Assembly: GCA_934513685.1 (NCBI GenBank)
Contig: CAKSWY010000013.1
Span: 6,578-70,577, forward strand
Direction of reading: 5' to 3'
Length of the DNA: 64,000 nucleotides
Source of the DNA: an uncultured Oscillospiraceae bacterium
GTDB taxonomy: Bacteria > Bacillota > Clostridia > Oscillospirales > Ruminococcaceae
Positions 59,333 to 64,000 of this stretch are shown in pieces. Both the position numbers and the translations under genes were made by a program. Below the pieces are notes generated by a model that saw only the letters and a program-made list of their open reading frames with translations, was not told the DNA's origin and did not search any database. Positions within the stretch are counted from its first letter, which is position 1, and every line of letters begins with the position of its first letter.

Positions 59333-59986
59333 ATGGAACGAACCAACCACTGCCTGATTTTGTCCGCCTGCCCGGTGAGCGAGGAGCTGCACCGCTGCTG
59401 GCAGCCGGGCGATTATGTGATCGCCTGCGACGCGGGCTGGCACAACGCCCGGCGGCTGGGGCTTGTGCCGGATCTGGTGCTGGGGGACTTTGACAGCTCC
59501 CGCCGGCCGGAGGGCCTGGGCGAGGGCGAGCTGCTGGTGCTGCCCCGGGAGAAGGACGACACCGACACCCACTACGCGGCCCGCCTGGCCGCCCAAAAGG
59601 GCTTTTCGCAGGTAACGCTGCTGGGCGCGCTGGGCGGCCTGCGCATGGAGCATACGCTGGCCAACCTCGCAACCGGCCTGTGGCTGGAAAAGCAGGGGGT
59701 GCGGGCCATTCTGGAGGATGAGCGCAGCCGAGTGCAGTACCTGATGCCCGGGCGGCCGCTGCGCCTTGCCCGGGAAAATTGGACCTACTTCTCGCTGTTC
59801 CCGCTGGAGGGCAAGGCGGAGGGCGTGTGCATCCGGGGGGCAAAGTACCCGCTGGAGAACGGGACCCTCACGGCGGATTTCCCCCTTGCGGTGAGCAACG
59901 CCTTCGCCGCGAACGAGGTGGAGATGACGGTAGCGAAGGGGCCAGTTGTGGTGATTTCCACCCTGGGCGACGGCGCGGAGCTGTAA
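59333..59986 (+). CDS. thiN: Thiamine diphosphokinase
   Basis: Converts thiamine to thiamine diphosphate using ATP. 217 residues with YVIACDAGWHNARRLGLVPD, LVLGDFDSS, the DTDTHYAARLAAQKGF motif and LGALGGLRMEHTLANL. These are typical of the bacterial TPK family. The usual rpe gene between rsgA and thiN is missing. AAGAGGAGAGAAC precedes the start. Confidence 0.95.
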   Translation: MERTNHCLILSACPVSEELHRCWQPGDYVIACDAGWHNARRLGLVPDLVLGDFDSSRRPEGLGEGELLVLPREKDDTDTHYAARLAAQKGFSQVTLLGALGGLRMEHTLANLATGLWLEKQGVRAILEDERSRVQYLMPGRPLRLARENWTYFSLFPLEGKAEGVCIRGAKYPLENGTLTADFPLAVSNAFAANEVEMTVAKGPVVVISTLGDGAEL

Positions 59987-60138
59987 ACGGGCCGGGCGCG
60001 CATTCCTGCTTTGCACCATTGGCACAAAAAAGCCGCGGCCGCCGTCACAAACTGGCCTTCGCGTGGATATACTGGGGCAGATGCAGCAAAACCGTCCGCC
60101 CCGGTGTGCCGGGCGAGCAGCGAAGGGAGGAGCGCGGA

Positions 60139-60219
60139 ATGCAGGTGATCGTGGTGAGAAGCCCAAAATGTCTGGCAGGGCTGCTGAGGGTCCTGTTCAA
60201 AATGAAAAAAGAGGACTGA
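60139..60219 (+). CDS. spoVM: Stage V sporulation protein M (SpoVM), 26 residues
   Basis: This micro-gene starts MQVIVVRSPKCLAG and ends LFKMKKED. Like B. subtilis SpoVM it has exactly 26 residues, Pro9, a central LAGLLRVL amphipathic helix and a basic end with terminal Asp. SpoVM recognises the convex forespore membrane and anchors the spore coat ATPase SpoIVA. AAGGGAGGAGCGCGGA is an excellent binding site. It follows thiN, as in the conserved rsgA-rpe-thiN-spoVM order. A terminator follows at once. Confidence 0.88.
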   Translation: MQVIVVRSPKCLAGLLRVLFKMKKED

Positions 60220-60224
60220 TAGAC

Positions 60225-60271
60225 AAAACCGTCCCCTGTGCAGAGAAGGACTCTCTGTGCCGGGGGCGGTT
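60225..60271 (+). terminator. Terminator after spoVM
   Basis: AACCG-CCCC-GTGCAGAGA pairs with TCTCTGTGC-GGGG-CGGTT around AGGAC, ending TTGGTTT. It is a long stem with a poor T-run. Confidence 0.65.
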
Positions 60272-60646
60272 GGTTTGGCGCTTTAGCAAAAAGGACGATT
60301 CAGGATTTGCCGAAGAGCAGGGCCCGTATAAGGCAGACCTCCGCATGACCGGAAGCAGAGAACGCCAACGGCAATCTGCTGGTCGGCACTACCAATGCAG
60401 GGGGAGATACACGAGTACCTGACTCGTATGCCAGTATAAAACAAACAAGACGAAAAAGCGCCTCAACCACTGGAATGTTCCAGTGATTGAGGCGTTTTTT
60501 GTGTGCCCCTTGCGGGGATAAATTGCAATGGCAAAGATTGCTGAAAAACACCAGCGCAAACCGTTCAAAAACCTCTCGGGCAGGCGGATTCATCCAATGA
60601 GGTTCGCACCCAAAAGGCGCGAACGGCCGCGGAAGGCTGAACGCCC
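60272..60646. other. Gene-poor stretch with hairpin and decayed sequence
   Basis: No intact gene on either strand. It contains the hairpin at 60453-60500 and AT-richer patches (60400-60450) foreign to the neighbourhood. It ends in the cupin remnant at 60647. It looks like decayed genes. Confidence 0.45.
60453..60500. terminator. Isolated strong hairpin with T-runs on both strands
   Basis: AAAAAGCGCCTCAACCACTG with CAGTGATTGAGGCGTTTTTT around GAATGTTC. It may have ended a gene that is now lost. Confidence 0.65.
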
Positions 60647-60716
60647 AACACCGCGTATGCCCGCTATTTTATCGGCCAGTCGTACCTGAACCCGCGCACC
60701 GACCCGAAGGGCGGCT
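60647..60716 (+). pseudogene. Fragment of a cupin-domain protein
   Basis: Read in frame from 60647, the bases give NTAYARYFIGQSYLNPRTDP followed by KGG. This matches the start of the cupin proteins related to carboxymuconolactone decarboxylases, whose usual text is YFIGQSYLNPLT. An in-frame stop lies just before and the frame is lost after KGG. Only about 24 codons survive. Confidence 0.6.
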
Positions 60717-60762
60717 GTTTGCGGTTTCTGGGGCTTTTTCGCAAACTTTGGCGCTTTGCGGC

Positions 60763-61155
60763 TCAGCCGTTCTCGGCCTTGTTGGCGGCCTTTTCGCTCA
60801 TGGCCTTGGAGTTGACGATGATGCGTAGGTGAGAGCCTTCACCGCACTTGCCCTTCTCGTCGTTGACCTCAATGTCAAACCACAGCTTGCGCCGCTCGAT
60901 GCTGCGCAGGCGGGCGGTGGCGGTCACCTTCATTCCCACGGGGGTGGGGGCCAGGTGGCGGCAGTGGATCTCCGCACCCACGGTGGTCTGGCCCTCTTCC
61001 AGGTAATCCTTGGCCAGCTCCAGGGCGGCGTCCTCCATCAGGGCCACCATGTTGGGGGTGGAGAGAATCTTCGACCCGGCACTGCCGATGCGCTTGGCGG
61101 TCATGTCATCGGTCACGGTCCAGGTCAGACTGTATTCGGTGCGCTTTTCTTCCAT
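60763..61155 (-). CDS. Thioesterase, FlK-like hotdog fold
   Basis: The start at 61155 has GGAAGGAGATTC upstream; 130 residues. Hotdog-fold marks of the FlK (fluoroacetyl-CoA thioesterase-like) group are IGSAGSKILSTPNMVALMED, with Glu41 as candidate catalytic residue, then TVGAEIHCRHLAPTPVGMKV and LWFDIEVNDEKGKCGEGSHL. Likely hydrolyses a short acyl-CoA; the substrate is unknown. It is divergent from the MATE gene. Confidence 0.9.
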   Translation of the reverse strand: MEEKRTEYSLTWTVTDDMTAKRIGSAGSKILSTPNMVALMEDAALELAKDYLEEGQTTVGAEIHCRHLAPTPVGMKVTATARLRSIERRKLWFDIEVNDEKGKCGEGSHLRIIVNSKAMSEKAANKAENG

Positions 61156-61379
61156 GGTAAGAATCTCCTTCCGGTTTGCCCGGCGGGCAAAATGAGGGGC
61201 TGTATACCTTATTATAATAGAAACATTATCATAAGATAACAGAACGGGGGAACGGCCGGGCTTTGCTCGTTCTATTATAGCGGGTTTGCCCGGGCAGTAC
61301 AACCGGCCGCCCGGTTTGCGCCCCAGGGGCGTTTGGAGTATACTGCATAAGGAACCGAAATAATCCGGAGGTGTCTCTT

Positions 61380-62717
61380 TTGTACCATGATCTGACCCGG
61401 GGAAGCATCACCCGGTCGCTGCTGCTGTTTGCGCTGCCAATGATGGCGGGCAACCTGCTTCAACAGCTGTACAACATTGCCGATACGCTGATCGTCGGGC
61501 ACGTGCTGGGCAGCAATGCGCTGGCGGCGGTTGGCTCGGCGTACACGCTGATGACCTTTCTCACCTCGATTTTTCTTGGGCTGAGCATGGGCTCCGGGGC
61601 CTTGTTCTCCATCTATCAGGGCAAGGGTGACACGGAAAAACTGAAAAGCGCCGTGCTGCACGCCTTTGTGCTGATCATGGTGGTGACCGTGGTGCTGAAC
61701 GTGGCGGTCTGCTTTGGAATTGACTGGATCCTGCGCTTTTTGCGGGTGCCTGGCCCGGTGTGGGACGGCATTCGCACCTATCTCTCCATCATCTTTCTGG
61801 GGCTGGTGGCCACGTCGGTGTACAATTTCTGCGCCTGCCTGCTGCGGGCGTTGGGCAACTCCACCGTGCCGCTGGTGTTTCTGGCGGTGTCGGCCCTGCT
61901 GAACATCGGGCTGGATCTGCTGTTTGTGGCGGTTCTGGGCTGGGGCATCGGCGGGGCGGCGGCCGCCACCATTCTGGCGCAGTACGTCTCGGCAATCGGC
62001 ATTGGGCTGTACGTCTGCCGGTGCTGCCGGTCGTTGCTGCCCGGGAAAGAGCAGCTGCACTTTGACCGGGCCATGCTGGGGGAGATCGGCAACCTGTCCG
62101 CCCTCACCTGTGCGCAGCAGTCGGTGATGAACTTTGGCATTCTCATGGTGCAAGGGCTGGTGAACAGCTTTGGCCCCACGGTGATGGCGGCCTTTGCGGC
62201 GGCGGTGAAGATCGACAGCTTTGCCTATCTGCCGGTGCAGGACTTCGGCAACGCCTATTCCACCTTTGTGGCCCAGAACTACGGCGCCGGGGACGCGGGG
62301 CGCATCCGCAAGGGCATGAAGCAGTGCTTTGCCCTGAGCGGAGGCTTCTGCGTGGTGATCTCGGCGCTGGTGTGGCTGTTTGCCGCGCCGCTCATGGGCA
62401 TTTTCATCAACGCGGGGGAGACGGCGGTCATCGCCAGCGGCGTGCAGTACCTGCGGGTCGAAGGTGCCTTTTACGTGGGCATCGGCTGGCTGTTTTTGCT
62501 GTACGGGCATTATCGGGCGGTGAAGCGGCCGGGTATGTCGGTGGTGCTCACCGTGATCTCGCTGGGCACCCGGGTGCTGCTGGCCTACGGCCTGGCCCCG
62601 CACCTCGGGGAGATCGGCATCTGGATGGCCATTCCCATCGGCTGGGCGCTGGCGGATGCCGTGGGCCTGGCGTATATGCGACGGTCGCTGCGCGGGCTGG
62701 AGCCGGCCGCCCGTTAA
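61380..62717 (+). CDS. MATE family efflux transporter
   Basis: A cation-coupled multidrug/metabolite exporter with 12 helices and two homologous halves. Marks are LFALPMMAGNLLQQLYNIAD, TLIVGHVLGSNALAAVG, GSGALFSIYQGKGDTEKLKS and GLVNSFGPTVMAAFAAAVKI with AQNYGAGDAGRIRKGM. I choose TTG at 61380, because GGAGG ends nine bases before it; a GTG at 61371 overlaps that GGAGG. 445 residues. The substrate is unknown. Confidence 0.92.
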   Translation: MYHDLTRGSITRSLLLFALPMMAGNLLQQLYNIADTLIVGHVLGSNALAAVGSAYTLMTFLTSIFLGLSMGSGALFSIYQGKGDTEKLKSAVLHAFVLIMVVTVVLNVAVCFGIDWILRFLRVPGPVWDGIRTYLSIIFLGLVATSVYNFCACLLRALGNSTVPLVFLAVSALLNIGLDLLFVAVLGWGIGGAAAATILAQYVSAIGIGLYVCRCCRSLLPGKEQLHFDRAMLGEIGNLSALTCAQQSVMNFGILMVQGLVNSFGPTVMAAFAAAVKIDSFAYLPVQDFGNAYSTFVAQNYGAGDAGRIRKGMKQCFALSGGFCVVISALVWLFAAPLMGIFINAGETAVIASGVQYLRVEGAFYVGIGWLFLLYGHYRAVKRPGMSVVLTVISLGTRVLLAYGLAPHLGEIGIWMAIPIGWALADAVGLAYMRRSLRGLEPAAR

Positions 62718-62784
62718 CCCCGGCGGCATTGTGCGGCCAACGCATTTACAGCTGCCGCGGAAAAACAAAAAATATTCAAAAAGA

Positions 62785-62825
62785 AGCCATGGGCTGCTTT
62801 CCGTTTGGGAAGGCAGCCCATGGCT
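62785..62825. terminator. Bidirectional terminator between MATE and XRE genes
   Basis: AGCCATGGGCTGC with GCAGCCCATGGCT around a weakly paired TTTCC/GGGAA region, T-rich on both strands. Confidence 0.8.
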
Positions 62826-62834
62826 TTCGTTGTT

Positions 62835-63182
62835 TTAGGTGTGGGGTTCCCGCGCGGAGCGGTTTTGCAGGGCAAGCAGGCGGTCGGTCTGCTCCAGAAC
62901 GTAATCCTGAAAGTCCAGCTCCAGCTGCTGGAAAAGCGCAATGATGCATTCTAGCCGGTGGTCAGACGCACTGCGGAACATTTCGCCGGTGCCATCCCGC
63001 AGCCAGGCCTCGTTGACATTGTATTGTGTGCAGATCAGCTTGATCATCCGATCGTTCACCTTCCGGTTCCCAAGTTCCAGCCCGGCCACATAGCCGCTGG
63101 AAATGGAAATGTCTTTGGCAAATTTGGCCTGCGACAGCCCAAGCGCTTGGCGAATTTCACGAATCCGTTCGTGAATGGACAT
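62835..63182 (-). CDS. XRE-family transcriptional regulator
   Basis: The start at 63182 (MSIHERIREIRQALGLSQAK) gives 115 residues; a longer form is unlikely since the promoter lies inside it. The helix-turn-helix (about 5-60) reads LSQAKFAKDISISSGYVAGL with ELGNRKVNDRMIKLICTQYN. VNEAWLRDGTGEMF is typical of phage-type repressors of this subfamily. The remaining helix may mediate dimerisation. Divergent from the 63320 gene. Confidence 0.9.
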   Translation of the reverse strand: MSIHERIREIRQALGLSQAKFAKDISISSGYVAGLELGNRKVNDRMIKLICTQYNVNEAWLRDGTGEMFRSASDHRLECIIALFQQLELDFQDYVLEQTDRLLALQNRSAREPHT

Positions 63183-63207
63183 AGCAACGACTCGTTTCAA
63201 CAATAAG

Positions 63208-63236
63208 AGAATAGCATAACAACCCTTACAATGCAA
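63208..63236 (-). promoter_or_regulatory. Promoter of the XRE regulator
   Basis: On the minus strand TTGCAT (63231-63236), 17 bases, TATTCT (63208-63213). Confidence 0.7.
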
Positions 63237-63319
63237 GCAAACAAACGCGGAAACGTACATGACTTACTTATATTGTTATGATCGTATGTTTACTAAGAAA
63301 ACACAAAGGGGTGTGCAGG

Positions 63320-63517
63320 ATGACGGAAACAGAAAAGATCAAAAAGCTGACAAAAAATTTTTTATGCTTGAACGAGGACGGAAAAACGTACACGGCAGCG
63401 TTGGTGGAAGCGCTTGCCCAAGCTTCTACAGCGGCTGTATCGTACAATCTTGCCGATGGAGGGCCAAACATTACCTCGCCCGGGCAAACGGGCGAGGCGT
63501 GGAAAAGTGGGAAATAA
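63320..63517 (+). CDS. Hypothetical small protein
   Basis: A 65-residue protein I do not recognise. It begins MTETEKIKKLTKNFLCLNED, continues GKTYTAALVEALAQASTAAV and ends EAWKSGK. The first half could form a charged helix; no membrane segment. The binding site is weak. Divergent from the XRE regulator, so it might be its target. It may not be a real gene. Confidence 0.4.
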   Translation: MTETEKIKKLTKNFLCLNEDGKTYTAALVEALAQASTAAVSYNLADGGPNITSPGQTGEAWKSGK

Positions 63518-63563
63518 GAAAATGAATGCATTTTTATGATATATAATCATGTCTGATAGATGG

Positions 63564-63592
63564 TTGACACAGCAGGAAAAGTTTACTATATT
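63564..63592 (+). promoter_or_regulatory. Near-consensus promoter of the right-edge regulator
   Basis: TTGACA (63564-63569), 17 bases, TATATT (63587-63592). About 110 bases of leader precede the gene at 63702. Confidence 0.8.
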
Positions 63593-63701
63593 GTGTATAA
63601 GCATTGTGAAAAACAAATGAACAACAGCCGGAAAATGTCCCTGCTGGTACGGACGTTAGACCGCGATACGGACAAACGAAACACGGCTCGGATGTGAGAA
63701 A

Positions 63702-64000
63702 ATGGAACCCAAAAATCGATTTAGTACCCTGTTGGAGCATTTGATGTCGGTGGCGGCATTGAAGCACTATGTGGTGGCGCAGGCCCTGCAGTATGACGTT
63801 TCCTACATCAGCAAATGGATCGGCGGCAAAGCGCTGCCGGCGGAAAAGAGCGCGGAGGATGTGCTGCACAGGCTGAGCCAGTGCCTGGTGGAACAGGGCG
63901 AGTCTCAGGGGCTGGTGCAGCTGATCCGGGATTATCAGGTGCAGGATGAGCAGGAGCTGTCGCTGGCCATTTACGACAACCTGATGGCGGAATACAACTA
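63702..64000 (+). CDS. Helix-turn-helix regulator-like protein, cut by window edge
   Basis: The first 99 codons are visible: MEPKNRFSTLLEHLMSVAAL, then KHYVVAQALQYDVSYISKWI with GGKALPAEKS. The stretch ALQYDVSYISKW is a helix-turn-helix of the Cro/XRE style, with recognition helix VSYISKW. A helical region follows (LVEQGESQGLVQLIRDYQVQ). The gene continues past 64000, so the effector part is unknown. The start is uncertain because the binding site is weak. Confidence 0.8.
   Translation, partial: MEPKNRFSTLLEHLMSVAALKHYVVAQALQYDVSYISKWIGGKALPAEKSAEDVLHRLSQCLVEQGESQGLVQLIRDYQVQDEQELSLAIYDNLMAEYN

Noticed and set aside
63618..63695. Possible 25-codon frame in the leader of the right-edge regulator
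   Set aside because: No ribosome binding site and no recognisable sequence; chance is the simplest explanation.

Overview
This window is chromosomal DNA from a GC-rich, low-motility-gene, monoderm Firmicute. The evidence is strong GGAGG ribosome binding sites, many lipoproteins with Ser/Ala-rich linkers, FMN, SAM, lysine and cobalamin riboswitches, and the clostridial gene orders scpA-scpB-DUF2953-gerW-rluB and yicC-remA-gmk-priA-def-fmt-rsmB-rlmN-prpC-prkC-rsgA-thiN-spoVM. Base composition and protein style suggest the Oscillospiraceae/Ruminococcaceae, in the Faecalibacterium, Subdoligranulum or Gemmiger neighbourhood. That placement is inference. Two sporulation genes, gerW/ytfJ and a 26-codon spoVM, point to a spore-forming ancestry.

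Layout from left to right. 1-8.2 kb: a truncated NSS transporter, an FMN-riboswitch ribU, a SAM-I-riboswitch metK, an unknown lipoprotein and polyphosphate kinase. 8.2-12.9 kb: a MITE-like palindromic element and the phosphate operon pstSCAB-phoU on the minus strand, next to ppk, so phosphate uptake and storage sit together. 13-18 kb: a DD-carboxypeptidase, a pair of M16 peptidases (one without its metal motif) and lgt with an acidic tail. 18-20 kb: a lysine riboswitch in front of an NhaC-family carrier, very probably a lysine transporter. 20-25.9 kb: a cobalamin riboswitch in front of a five-gene surface system made of an exported CbiK-like chelatase lipoprotein, a two-domain lipoprotein of unknown fold, and a BtuFCD/FecBCD-like ABC transporter whose ATPase has an extra C-terminal domain. 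This is the most interesting system in the window.

26-33 kb: a MetE-like methyltransferase, then an AT-richer prophage shard (a frameshifted MuF head protein with a toxin-like C-terminus, a possible immunity protein and an HK97 gp10 protein). This is followed by two coupled LysR regulators divergent from an aminotransferase/DUF1275 pair. 33-37 kb: a biotin-dependent carboxyltransferase trio that resembles the three parts of transcarboxylase or a soluble oxaloacetate decarboxylase. 37-41 kb: chromosome condensation, sporulation and rRNA modification genes. 41-46 kb: rpmB, DUF4250, an esterase-fold protein that has lost its catalytic residues, an AraC regulator and an amino-acid ABC transporter. 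46.6 kb: tRNA-Ala(GGC). 47-60 kb: the long housekeeping cluster ending in spoVM. 60-64 kb: a decayed cupin fragment, a FlK-like thioesterase, a MATE exporter and a set of small DNA-binding regulators running off the right edge.

No CRISPR array, rRNA operon or intact insertion sequence was seen.
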